A DNA stretch of 64,000 bases, from contig BRON01000012.1 in the NCBI GenBank assembly GCA_024345305.1, positions 682,001 through 746,000 of the forward strand, given 5' to 3'. This DNA comes from Mrakia gelida (lineage: Eukaryota > Basidiomycota > Tremellomycetes > Cystofilobasidiales > Mrakiaceae). The position numbers and the translations under genes are program-made. Below, piece after piece: positions 40,659 to 51,297 of this stretch; position 1 is the stretch's first letter, and each line of letters opens with the position of its first letter. Under the pieces are notes generated by a model. The model made no database searches. It saw only the letters and a program-made list of their open reading frames with translations, and was not told where the DNA came from.

Positions 40659-40942
40659 CTAAAGGTCGAAGGAGTTGGAGGTCAAGTCCACCTTCGAGCT
40701 CTCAAGCAGAGTGAACCAAAGGCGAGATCCGTAGTCAGCCTTTTCAGTTTTCTTTGACAAGAAGCTGACCCATCTTATCGAGCTGCTATACAAGCTCTCG
40801 ACGAATGAGAGACCGTGAAAAATTGAACGGGATCGAAGGGAGGGAGGGACGAGGAGAAGGACAAGCTGACGGAGAAGAAAGCGTCGAGCTCGACCTTTCC
40901 TTCTTCCCTCCCATCTTCCATCGTCCCATCCTCCATCCCAGC

Positions 40943-42251
40943 ATGCGACTTCGCTCCTTTTCTCTCTCCAAAGTCGTTCCCGTCGAGATTATCAACCTCA
41001 TCATCCAAGAATCCAGCGACTCGAACTCAACCCTCCTCTCGCTGTGTCTCGTATCGCTCGGATGCCTCTCCGTCGCTGGACCTCTCCTCAACCAACACCT
41101 CCAGATCTCACGTCGAGACGACTTTCCTCGCATTCTGGAGAGGATCGTGAGTCGTCTCATGTCATGATAACACTCTGCGACCTTGATCTGACCATGTAGG
41201 TATCTCATTTCTTTTCAGACACACGCCGAAAACGAGAAGGATGAACGTCACCTCCTCCTCCACCATCTTCCTCGTCTCGCCTCCTCCCTCTCGCTCAAGA
41301 ACGTCAGACGCCTCCGCATCGTCGTCAAACCCGAGATCAAGGCTCTAGAGGAGCTTTCAAACGACCTCGCCTTCGTTCAACCTAGGAGGAGAGCGCTCAC
41401 GGTCCAGTTTCTTTGGCAGCTTGATCCAGAGGAGGAGGTCATCGCCCGAGCCATCGTCGTTCCCAGAATCACTAGGCTTCTCAGACCTGGGGTCTTTGTG
41501 GGAACGTCGAGAACTCCAGTGGTGAAGGGTTCCAGCTTTGTGAGCTTTTTCGGACCTTCTCTACCCTGGCACCAATGCTGAGATGGCTTCGACGTCGAGC
41601 TGACCGTCTCTCTCTCGGCCTTCTTCTTCTCAGACCTCATCACCTCCTACGCTCTCCAAGCCTACTCCAACATTGTATCCTCGATCCCTCCTATCGCTAC
41701 CAGCACGATCTCCTCCCATCTTCCGGCTCCTCCGTTCTTCGAACTGACCTACAACGTCTTCAAGATGGTCCAACACTTCCAACGCGCAGAGGACGCGCTC
41801 AGGAACCTTCCGAGCACTCTCCCGTCCTTTCGCCCCTCGAACGACGAGAAAGTCGAGCAGGTGAAACTCGACTGGGTCGTTGCTATGAGAGAACTGCGAA
41901 GGGAGGAAGAAGCTGCTACGGTGGAGTCGGAGAGAGACGAGGACGACCGAAGGGAGGAGAGAAGTCTGCCCGAAGCTGTAGAGGCCTTGCGAGCTGCACA
42001 GCAGAAGATGGATACCCTTTTGAAGGGACTAGTGGGTGAGTTCTGTTCATCTAGGAGACGTGATCAAGTCGAAGCTGACCTCGGTTCGTTCGTCTCTTCG
42101 CCGATGCAGACACAGCGACTCAAGCGATGGAACGGCTGGCAGAGGTTCGAACGTGTTTCAGCTCGTTCGCTAAAGTTCAGACGCTCAACTCTCTGACACC
42201 TTTTTTCCTCTCTGTTTACAGCTCGAGAGGAGTCGCTCGGAGAGCGCGTAA
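40943..42251 (+). CDS. F-box-like protein, paralog D
   Basis: Fourth family member, closest to B (first exon MRLRSFSLSKVVPVEIINLI, differing from B in a few bases). The intron after LERI is in the same phase-0 position. Exon 2 carries PRLASSLSLKNVRRLRIVVK and VPRITRLLRPGVFVG. The next exon starts DLITSYALQAYSNIVSSIPP, followed by an acidic helical segment (MRELRREEEAATVESERDED) and LPEAVEALRAAQQKMDTLLK. A 35-nt exon (TATQAMERLAE) and a short last exon (LERSRSESA, stop 42249-42251) finish the model. The 3' end is uncertain: a further intron-like signal (donor GTTTGT about 42346, acceptor TCTCCAG about 42431) lies beyond this stop. It is head-to-head with YTA7, 284 bp between starts. Function unknown. 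Confidence 0.68.
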
Positions 42252-42891
42252 ACGTCGCGGCGACGTCAGAATCGCGTCCGACGTCCCCTCACATCCTCTG
42301 GGTCTTCGTTTCTCTGGATGTCCGGAACCCGGTGCTAGCTCAATAGGTTTGTCTCACTCTCTCGATATTCTCTCCTCGCACTCGAGCTCTGACTCACCCT
42401 CCCTCGATCTTTCTTCTCTCCTTCTCTCCAGCCGTCATCTTCGAGCCTAACCCGTCGATTCCCTCGCCCACCGCCCATCGACTTTCATCGCGCTCCTCAG
42501 TCCAGCAGGCTATTTGATGTTTGTTTGCGCTCACATGCTTCTTCGCTCGAAAAAGGGAATCCTTCTCTGGCGAAAGGAGGTCGAAACTGAAGTCCTCAAC
42601 GCGTCGAGTCGTCGTTTTCATTTCGCTCCTTCGTCCTTCGACCTCGAACTCGAATCGCTTCTGACGAACCGGCGGTCTCGAGGGTCGTATGTTCGTATGT
42701 TCGTAAATCGTAGAAGTGCTCTGAAAGAGCTCGTAAGAAGAAAACAACGGAGAGGTAGCGGAGGCAGAAGTAAGTGGAGGAGGAGGCGTCGAAGTCGTCT
42801 GTGGAGGAGATAGAAGGCAGGTAGAGGGGTCAGCGACGCTCAACGTGAAAGAAGATAGTAAAGAAAGATGGGTGGGGAACAGGGAGACTCA
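42252..42891. other. Convergent intergenic paralog D - kinesin
   Basis: 3' regions of two convergent genes. It contains an intron-like signal on the plus strand (about 42346-42431), and on the minus strand a donor overlapping the kinesin stop codon with a CCACAG acceptor at about 42799. These may be 3'-UTR introns. No other gene is seen. Confidence 0.45.
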
Positions 42892-45800
42892 CTAAGGATG
42901 AACTGTCCTGTAGTGATGCGAGTTCTCCGCAACAGTCGCGAAGACGATGGGATTTTTCGGCTTCCCGACTCCCAACGCACAAGGGCAGCACAGGAAGAGC
43001 GGCTGGTACTTCCCCTTCTTCGTCCTCAAGCTCTGCTTCGCTCCCTTCGCGTCGATGTAGAGCTTGTCCGTCGAAGTGAGGACCTCGAACCCTCGTCCGG
43101 TGGCGAAATCGACGTCGACCTTCTTCTGTCCTGGGCTGACGATGACGACGAACGAAGACGACGAGGAGAGGCCGGAGAGGGTGATGACGTTTGGGTCGAG
43201 AGGGAAGCATTTGAGGAGGTTGAGAGCGGTGTGGAGGTTGAAGGTGATTTCGAGTCGACGATTGACGGCTGGACGAGCGACGGTTGGGATGTAGGCTGGT
43301 GAGCGAGCACCGGGAGCTTTCGTTTTGCCGATGGGTTGAGAAGATGAAAGTTTTGGTTTCATGAACTGGAAAAGAGGACACGAGAATGAGAAAGGGCGTG
43401 AGTTTGAAAGCGAAGTCGAAAGACGCGTCGAAGGAGAAGAGAGAAGCTCACGTCATAGGAGTCAGAGCTCAGGGATGAGAAAGCCGTCAGCGACTTCAGG
43501 GATGCAGCGGTTCGTTGCTTTTGGGGACGAATAAGAGGGGTGAGGTCAGTAAGAGGAGCCTGGCAGGTGTGGGCGAACGCAAAGTGAACAGACCTTGAGT
43601 TTGGCTACGACGACAGGATCCGATCGAGGCAGATCAAGATACATCGTCGAGAGAGGCTCTGTGGGCTTGAGGCGAGAAGACGAGCCGATAGGGACGATCT
43701 CCGATTCCTCTTTGACGACCTCCAGCTTGACCTCGACGCGTTTGATTTCGACGACGGAGATTTCCTCGGACGGCTTGGACGAGGGAGAAGTCGGGACGTT
43801 GTCGGCGTTTATCCTATTCCTGATGATCAGACTCTCGCTTAGAAGAGAGGTCAAAGAGGATCCGGTGTCAGTCCAGGCGAGCGAGGTAAAGGAAAGGAGA
43901 AGAGCGACGAACGCCTTTGCCAGTCGATCTTGGAGCTCTCGTCGCTCTCGATCCCAATCCTCGGCTCGCTGGTCCATGTCGGCCTGAGAAAGAAGGTTTG
44001 GAAGGTATCAGACCCCCTGCTGTATCTCTCGGGAAGAGGAAAGAGAGACGCACCTGCTTCCAAACGAGTCCAGCTGTCGACGCGACTTGCTCCTCGAGCT
44101 GCTTTTTGAGGGTTGCGATTTCTCCCTTGTACAAGGTGATCTCGGCGATCTCAGTTGAGATCTGTGAAAGTCGAAACGCGAGCTCGTCAGCTCTGGAAGG
44201 GAAGGGTCTAAAAGAAACGCGTTCGCTCACGATCCTGACTTCCGGACGCGTGACGACGAGCGAGACCTTCTCGGCGAAGTCCAGCGTACCTGAGCGTCGA
44301 GAACGACCCAGGAGTCAGTTTCTGGCTCCCACTCTCAATATTGAGGGAAGATCGAGCTCACGAATCGTCTGCTCGACCTGGGAGGGTTCTGTTCGAAGAA
44401 CGAGAACAAAGAATCAGTCGCGACTTTCGACCTTCGAGTGGAGACGAATTCACAGACGTACCAAGTGAGACATTACAGATGAAGACCAACTTCGATCTCC
44501 CACTAAGAGAGCCCTCGAGGAGTCCAGTGAGCTTCGAGTTTCGGAAAGGAATCGTGAAGAGCAAAAGCGTCAACGAGCGGCCCAAACGAAAGAAAGAAGG
44601 GCAAGACCTCGACGCACTCGAGGAGTCGACTGCTCTGATTCTCCACGATCCTCGAGATGACGTTTCGAAGAGTCAAGAGACTGGATATGGACGAGCAGCA
44701 GGGTCAGGGACGGTCAGCGCCAGGGTGTCGAAAGGAGAATCGAAGAGAACGATGAACTCACCTCTGGTTGATCAGCGAGCTTTCCGCGTCCTTCTTGGAG
44801 TCTCCGGTTTTGGCTGTTGCGGCCTCCGAGCCTGCAAGATCGACGAACGTCTAGAGAAGGAGAAGAGAGCTCAGCGGTCGAGTCTCCAGTCACGTCTGAG
44901 GGAGTCGAGCGAGAAACTCACGAGAGAACCACTCCTGACCGTTGCTGATTTGGACGCGACGTTGGCAGAGAGTTGAGTTGGAGAGTCCGAGGATTGGATT
45001 GACTGCAGGTCCAAAGCGAAACGAAGGGCTCGTCAGCGACTTTGCTACGACAGGGATCGCGACGACGAAGACTTATAGGACGACGTACGAGAGTGAGAAT
45101 GGAATGAGATCGAGACGACCGAGCGTTTCCAGCAGTTGCGCGAGTCGTCCTGTTCTTCTCAGAAAGCTTGATGAGATCTCTGAGGTTGTCTCTGGACGAA
45201 ACGGCGGCTGGGAAGAACGACGAAGCAGACAGGATCAGTCGCGCGTCGACCTGCTTTCCTCTCGCGACAGCGGAGAGACTCACTTCTCGAGAGCGGCTTT
45301 GACCCGAGCTTCATAGAGGGGTTCGATGAGAGTAGATCGTACAGTCCTTCGTTGTAGACCTGCGCGAAGGAACGAGCGGAGGTGCTCGTCAGTAAGGAAC
45401 CGCTGAGGGCGAGACGAGACGATCAGACGGACCTGAGAGCAAGAGACGTGGACCGTGAACTGCCTTCCCGAGTCCTTCGCGATCTCCTCGAAGATGTCTC
45501 CAATCGCAAGATGTATGATCCCAGGATCTCGCAGATTCCCAGTCTGGACGACGGCGAGAAGAACGAGAAATCAGCAGCTCGTCCCAAGCGCGCGAACGAG
45601 TCGATGAGGATCAGAGGGACTCACGAGCGTATGAGTCTTCCCCGATCCAGTAGCTTTGAAATGTCAAAAAAGGACCAAATGCTCAGCGCGACGCCTCGAG
45701 CACTCGAGCAAGGAACGAAGAGAGCTCGACGTAGGCTCACCTCCGTAGGCGAAGACCGTCCCGTCGACTCCCTCCACAGCTCCAAGGACCAAACTTCTCA

Positions 45801-46565
45801 CACTCGTATCGTAGACCTGCATGGTATTACTCTCTGAGGTGTATATGTGATCTGAGAACCGCGCAAAAGGTCAGTGTTCCAGTCCCAGCCCACGACGAAG
45901 GACCGTTCCCTCGAGCTCGAGCTCGTGGCTGAAGAGGAACGGATCACTCACTCGGCCTCAACTCCTTCATCCCACCTGCCCCTGACGTGCTCGTTGGGTA
46001 GGCGATGGCATTTCTCTCCTCCGAGAGCTGGTAGGAGGGTGACATTGACGTCGAGGGCTTGACTCTGCGGGTAAGAAAACGAACAGAGAGAGACGATCAA
46101 CAATCAGCACGCCCTGAGCTCGCCTCCTTCGCTGCGAGCTTCAAGCTCATCCGTTGAGGGCACCAAACTCCTTTCAGAGTACCCCAGAGGTACCAGCATG
46201 CTGGTTCGAGTGAAGAGAAGGTGGCGAAGGACTGACCGAACGCAAACAACAACCTTCTGACCACCCTTGTCTCCTCCTTCCGTGAGCTCAACCATCCTAC
46301 CCTTCCCTCCTCTTGTCTGCAGCACCATCATCTCTTCCTCTTCCACCAAATCGTCCTTCACTTCCTCTATCTCAGTACTATCGAGCCTGTTCGACTCCTC
46401 GAGCGGCCTCTTTGCGATAGGGAGTGAAGGAGGAGGAGCGGAAGGGAGGGAGGGAGGTTGAGCTCGTCGAGTGTGTGCTGATGCCTTCGCCTTGAACTTG
46501 ACGGGGCTTGAAACGACGGGAGGCGGCTGGCGAGATGTAGAGCGAGAGGATCTCCGAGTGGCCAT
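42892..46565 (-). CDS. Kinesin motor protein (subfamily unresolved)
   Basis: Microtubule motor with an N-terminal motor domain. After a Ser/Pro-rich leader (MATRRSSRSTSRQPPP) and KVVVCVR, the exons give TVFAYGATGSGKTHTL (P-loop; the usual Gln of YGQTGSGKT is Ala), DPGIIHLAIGDIFEEIAKDS, VYNEGLYDLLSS, switch I GNARSSRSHSILTL, switch II TFVDLAGSEAATAKTG, SLLTLRNVISRIVE and PFRNSKLTGLLEGSLSGRSK. The neck TLDFAEKVSLVVTRPE follows, then a short coiled coil (YKGEIATLKKQLEEQVASTA; RAEDWDRERRELQDRLAK). The C-terminal region (TVARPAVNRRLEITFNLHTA to FATVAENSHHYRTVHP) is not a kinesin tail I recognise. The motor assignment is firm, the subfamily is not. If the GTGAGT at the stop is spliced (42799-42892), TA|A restores a stop at the same codon. 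Confidence 0.9.
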
Positions 46566-46786
46566 GGCCGTCGTCTAGACTAAAAAGGGAGGGGGCTGAT
46601 GGTTGGGGAGCAGATAGAAGGGAGGCCGTGGTTGATTTCTGTCAACTTCGCGCTCCCTCTTCCCCTCGCCATCTTTCCCGACGCGACGGAGACGAGGCAG
46701 AAAAGATACAACGTGAGATCGATAAGTAGAAAAGCGCAAAGCAAAGAAGGAAAGCGACCGAGCAAGCTAGTGAGACAGTGAGCACT

Positions 46787-48170
46787 CTACTTCTTCGCCG
46801 GCTCAGCAGCAGCAGCGATAAGATCTCCCAACGTGTTCGTCCAAGCGTTCTTCCCTCCCGTCTCGAGCACATCTCCATGGCAAGGGATCAGACGGTCCCA
46901 AGACCAGCTGGCGACGATGGCGGCGGCGACTCCGAAGGCACTGTGACGGAGGAGAAAGCGAAAACGAAGGTCAGCTCGCGTCGAGAGGGAGCGAAAGGGA
47001 GCGAAGAAGAGTGGAGGGAAGAAACGAACTGCTTATCCGAAGAGGCGATTCCAGCGATCATCTTCTTGTGCATGGTAGTTCCTGGAGCCATGTGACCGTT
47101 CAGGGAGCCGAGGATACCTGAGCCGCTTCCGGGGTGCTGGAGCGGAGTGCGACGAAACGAACGAAGGTAAGCTTCGAGTCGAGCGAGGAGAGAGAAAGAA
47201 AGAGGTGGGACGAGAAACGAACCTGTTCGGTAGCAGGAAGGTTGAAGAGCACGTCGGCCTCGATGAGGGTTCCAGAGGGTTTGTGAAGGAAGGCGAGGTC
47301 CTGTAGCGAAGCAAGCGAGTCGAACGAAGGGTCAGCTCGGTTCGTTTCACTCGCGCACGAAGGCTCCATCTCCCTCCCTCCCACACCCTTTCGGACATCA
47401 AAAAGGACACGACACGACTCACCTTGTTCGCATGCGACTTGAAGTAGCAAGACTCAATCTCATCCTCGAACCCAGCCTTCTCAGCAGCCCCAGCGAGACC
47501 GTTGGTCGAGTACTCGAAAGCGAACTTGACGTCTGGCTTCTTGGCTGCTACTCCTTCGGGTCCGACACAGATGGCGGAGGGGTAGGCTTGGTGCTGAGGC
47601 GGGAGAAGGAAGGGTGGAAGCGGAGTGGGGCGAAGGAGGAAGGGAGAGGGAAGCAAAGGGAGTGAGTATCGGAGGGACGAAAGGAGGGAGGAGATCGAAG
47701 TGAGCTCGAAGGAAGTTTCGTTCGAGAGGAGTGAGGATATAGGAACGTACGAAAGTAGAAATGTTCATCGTATGCTCCAGATCAGGGACGACGAGGTACC
47801 TACGAAAGAAAGAAGGAGTCAGTCAGTGAATCGGAAGGAATGAGGAGCGAAGAAAGAAAGCGAGCTTCACTCACTTGACCTCTCCTCCCAGCCTGGCGAT
47901 CTCAGCCTTCGTAGTCTCGCCCAGAGGCGTAGAGACGTAGATCCAGATGTCTCCACTTTGGAGCTTGATAGCAGTTGTCCTTCCTCCACTGCATGTGACG
48001 AAAAAGTGAGGGGGTCAGCAACGAAAGGAAGGGAGAGGGCGCCGGCAAGGAGAAGAAAGCGAGAGCGAGGTTCGAACGTACACAGGGATGAGACCGAATC
48101 GCTTGAAGGGGATAGAGAAGATCGAGATGGCAGGAGTGATGGATCGGATGATGGTGTTGATGTCGGACAT
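46787..48170 (-). CDS. DUF4336 protein (metallo-beta-lactamase-fold-like)
   Basis: Uncharacterised fungal family related to the metallo-hydrolase fold; substrate unknown. The start at 48170 gives MSDINTIIRSITPAISIFSI and PFKRFGLIPVGGRTTAIKL. Next come SGDIWIYVSTPLGETTKAEI and GGEVKYLVVPDLEHTMNIS, where the His-containing loop is in the place of a metal-binding motif. QAYPSAICVGPEGVAAKKPD, then SHANKDLAFLHKPSGTLIEA with DVLFNLP resemble the later strands and the E-A-D / H-rich loops of the fold. The C-terminus carries ASWSWDRLIPCHGDVLETGG with a conserved-looking CHGD, then an Ala-rich end. About 280 residues. Introns are normal for the window. It is transcribed in the same direction as its neighbours, with no functional link evident. 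Confidence 0.75.
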
Positions 48171-48572
48171 GGTGGAAGGAAGATGTGAGTGAGTGGGTGG
48201 GGGTTACGAGTCAGAAGAAGGAAGGGGGGATCGATCCATTCCTCTCCCTCCCTCCCCTCCCTTTGAAGCTCGCCCTGCCCGAGCGAGAACCTCGAACTCG
48301 TCATCGTCGAGTCGCGTCGCCGCCCTCTTTCCTCTCTCTCTCTCCCTTTCTTTCCCAGCCAGAGAAGCGAAGAGAGAAAAACGTAACGAGACATCATCAC
48401 CATCCACCCTAGAGCCCAACAGCGATGAAACAGAAAGAGAGAAGACGTTAAGAGAAGCAGAATCACAAGCTAAAACGGCATCGACATGACCTCACGTCCT
48501 TCTCGCCTCCCCTCCCCTCCTCCTCCTCGACGGCGAATGAAGCAAGAGAGAGACGTGAGAGAGAGAGAGCGT
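48171..48572. other. Intergenic DUF2945 - DUF4336
   Basis: Promoter and leader of the DUF4336 gene and 3' end of the DUF2945 gene. Purine/pyrimidine-biased short repeats are present; no gene is seen. Confidence 0.45.
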
Positions 48573-49351
48573 TCACTCCTCCTTGATACCTGTCCCCTTC
48601 ATCCCTTTAAAGAAGACGAAGAAGCGAGGGGTAAGAATGTGGGAAAGAGAGAGAGGGGAAGAGGAAGACGAGGAGATGAGAGCGAGACGACGCGACGTAC
48701 ACTTCTGAGCCTCGGTTTCGACGTTTTTAATGAGATATTGAGCTGAACGAGGAATGAAAGGAAGAAGGAAGAGGCGAAGAGTCAGTGAATGCGTGGAGGG
48801 ACGGGAAAGAGGAGAGGGAAGATGAGCGAGGAAGAGCGAGGGAGGGAGGGAGTGAGGGAGAAGATGGACGTACGGTCCTCAGGCGAAGCGTGCATCGTTT
48901 GCTTCTTCTGGAGGAGGGGAAGGGAAAGAACGAAAACACGGGTCAGTATTATAGAAAGATGGATGGATGGAAGGATGGGAGAAAGGGAAGAGGGAGGGAG
49001 GGAGAGAGGGGAAGAGGGAGGAGAAACTGACTTTCCCCTCCTTGACTCGATCCTCTGTGATTTTATCGATAATCTCGCCCTGAGAAAGAGAGAAAGGAAG
49101 GTCAACCTCACGTACACTCGACGAGGGAGAGAGAAAAAGGGAAAGAGACGTACTTCTGCTTCGACCTGAGGAGAAAGAGGAGGGAAGAGGAAGAAGGTCA
49201 GCGACTCGTCTTCGCCACCCGCCCTCCCTCCTTCGAGACTCGATAGACTTACATGGATGTTCGCTCCCTTTCCTCGAGGATAGAACGTGACGCGATCCCC
49301 AATCTTGTAGGCAGAGGTAGGGGAGGAAGAAGAAGCGGTGGACTTGGGCAT
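48573..49351 (-). CDS. Small DUF2945 (hypervirulence-associated Tudor-like) protein
   Basis: A protein of about 88 residues spread over six exons. Exon 1 (start 49351) gives MPKSTASSSSPTSAYKIGDR and VTFYPRGKGANIH. A 12-nt exon (49154-49165, VEAE), then GEIIDKITEDRVKEGK, then KKQTMHASPED, then PQYLIKNVETEAQK and a last exon WMKGTGIKEE with stop at 48573. The order KxGDxV, then GxI, then a short linker, then SPEDPQYLIKN matches the Tudor-like DUF2945 domain of small fungal and bacterial proteins. The biochemical role is unknown; the 'hypervirulence' label in databases comes from other organisms and should not be read as a function here. Head-to-head with the POF1-like gene. Four of the five introns use GTACGT or related donors. 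Confidence 0.8.
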
Positions 49352-49806
49352 CTTGTGGAGCGAGAGGGCAGGTGAGGATGGGAGGGCGGGTTGAGGTGGA
49401 GAGTTGTGGTTGGAGGAAATCGCGAATCTTTCTGACCTCCTTCCCTTCCCCCGAAAGGGGCTGGGAGGTCAGGAGGAAAGTACGCGTCGACGCGACGCGC
49501 CTGATTTGCGCCCGTGCTGTGTCCTCGATTTTTGCACCTTTTCCTCTAGCAGATCGTGCTAGCCTGACTCTTCACTCTTGTAAAAGAGCAAAATCTGCTC
49601 AAGAGCTGACGTTTCACTGATTGCTGTGCTTATCTTTTAAACCGACGAAGCTCACCTTCCGCTCCCTTCCTTTCGACCATCTCGTCTCTCCTTCTCCTCG
49701 CCCTCTTCTCTCTTTCCATTGTGCGTTTCTCTCATACATTCTCTCGTCCTCTGGTCGAGTGTCTGACCACTTCGTTCTCTCCCCTTTTCCCCTCCAGCCC
49801 CTCGCG
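49352..49806. other. Divergent promoter DUF2945 / POF1-like
   Basis: Shared upstream region of two head-to-head genes. It is pyrimidine-rich on the plus strand before the POF1-like start. No gene is seen. Confidence 0.5.
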
Positions 49807-51073
49807 ATGCCTTCCTCACCTTCCCTCTCTCTCCCTCACCTCCGCTCTTCCCTCTCCTCCGTCCTCGATCCCATCTCCCCTGCTCCCTTCAAGCTCATAT
49901 CGGCTTCCCACCCACGCTGGCCTCTCCTTCCTCGCTCGTCATCTCCGTCATCCTCTCAATCTCCCAATCCCAAACGCAAAGGACCTCGAACGATCTCAAT
50001 CCTCGACTCCTCCTGGAACCCACCAACGAACGCTCACCTCTCTCTCGTCACAGCTCCTCTCCCAGGCTTCGAAGGAGGAGAAGAGGAGGGAGAGTACGAT
50101 GCTCTTCTTCTCTTGTTGAGTGTGAAGAACGTGGATAAGACGCTGAAGAGTGGGGACGCGAGCTTCGAGTGAGTGACTCTCGTTTGATGAGCTCGAGCTC
50201 ACCGTTTTCGCTCCTTCCCTTTGCTCTCCCCTCCTTCCCATCCCTATCCAATCTTTTCGCACTCCTCTTCCCCTCCTCTCCAAATCTGACCTGTCCCCCG
50301 CCTCTCCTCCCTTTTCCTTTCCCTCCTCGTCCTTGAACGAAACAGACAGCGCCTCCAAATGATCCATCTCCTCGCTTCCTCCCTCCTCCTCTCCGCCTCC
50401 CAAACCTCCTCCTCCCCTCGTTCCCACTCCAACCTAGCCATCGGGATCCTCTCCGAGCCAGCTTTCATCGCCAAAGACGTCGTCGTACGGACCTTCCTCC
50501 AAGAGCATGCTCGGACTACCCTCGAACGAAACGTCGATGGGGAGGAAGATCGAAAGGAGTTGGAGGAGGGCGAAACGAGGCTCGCTTGGTTGGTAGGGAC
50601 GGATACGCTCTGGAGGTTCTTTGATGGGAAATGTGAGTTGAGTCTCACCTCCTATACATCTTTCTTTCCTCGCTTCGACCCTAGCTCATCCTCGTCCCTC
50701 TCGCTTTCGTTTCGCAGACTACCCCCTCTCCACCACCTCCACCTCCCTCCTCCAAACCCTCTCCCCGTTCTTCACCCCCCCTCCAACTCCCAACTCCTCC
50801 CATTCCCATCCGGGATCCCTCCTCATCCACTTTCCTCGTCTTCCCTCCCCGCCCGCTCCTCCGTCGTTCGACCTCGCCGTGCTGGAAGCGCTGCCGTGGG
50901 GGAGCGTGAGGGTTGGACGGTCGAGGGAAGGGAAGGATTGGGGACGGGTTAGTAGTACGGTTGTTAGGACGAGGGTGAAGGAGGGAAGGGGGTTGGAAGA
51001 GACAGAGGGGGGTCTGGAGCTTGTGGATGAAGGGGTGAGGGTGTTTTTGGAGGGGGAGGGGCTGTATCGATGA
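49807..51073 (+). CDS. POF1: POF1/NMNAT-like nucleotidyltransferase
   Basis: Member of the nicotinamide-nucleotide adenylyltransferase-like superfamily. Three exons (about 335 residues). Exon 1 carries ISILDSSWNPPTNAHLSL, the alpha/beta-phosphodiesterase motif in which N-x-P-T-x-x-H replaces (H/T)xGH. Exon 2 carries the helix RLQMIHLLASSLLLS and TRLAWLVGTDTLWRFFDGK, comparable to the substrate-binding G-x-D segment. Exon 3 carries GRVSSTVVRTRV, the ISSTxxR nucleotide-binding motif, and ends LEGEGLYR. Yeast Pof1 has this architecture and has been reported as an ATPase-type relative of NMNAT linked to filamentation; whether this protein makes NAD is unknown. Stop at 51071-51073, convergent with the phosphatase gene. 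Confidence 0.8.
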
Positions 51074-51297
51074 GGAGTTTGAGAGGGGACGGACGCGTCG
51101 TTCGAGAGGCGAGAGAGAGAGAAGGGACGCGAGTCTGCTCTTTGCCTCTACGAGTGAGGTCACACTCGCTTGAAAAGAGCAAACTGAGTCGACGAGCTTC
51201 TTCTTCTTGGCTTAAGCTCTCTCTTTCCTAGTCTTCGAAACGAACGCGTGCCTCCTTCGTAAAAAACCAACATGCAAATCACCCACCCATTAATCCC

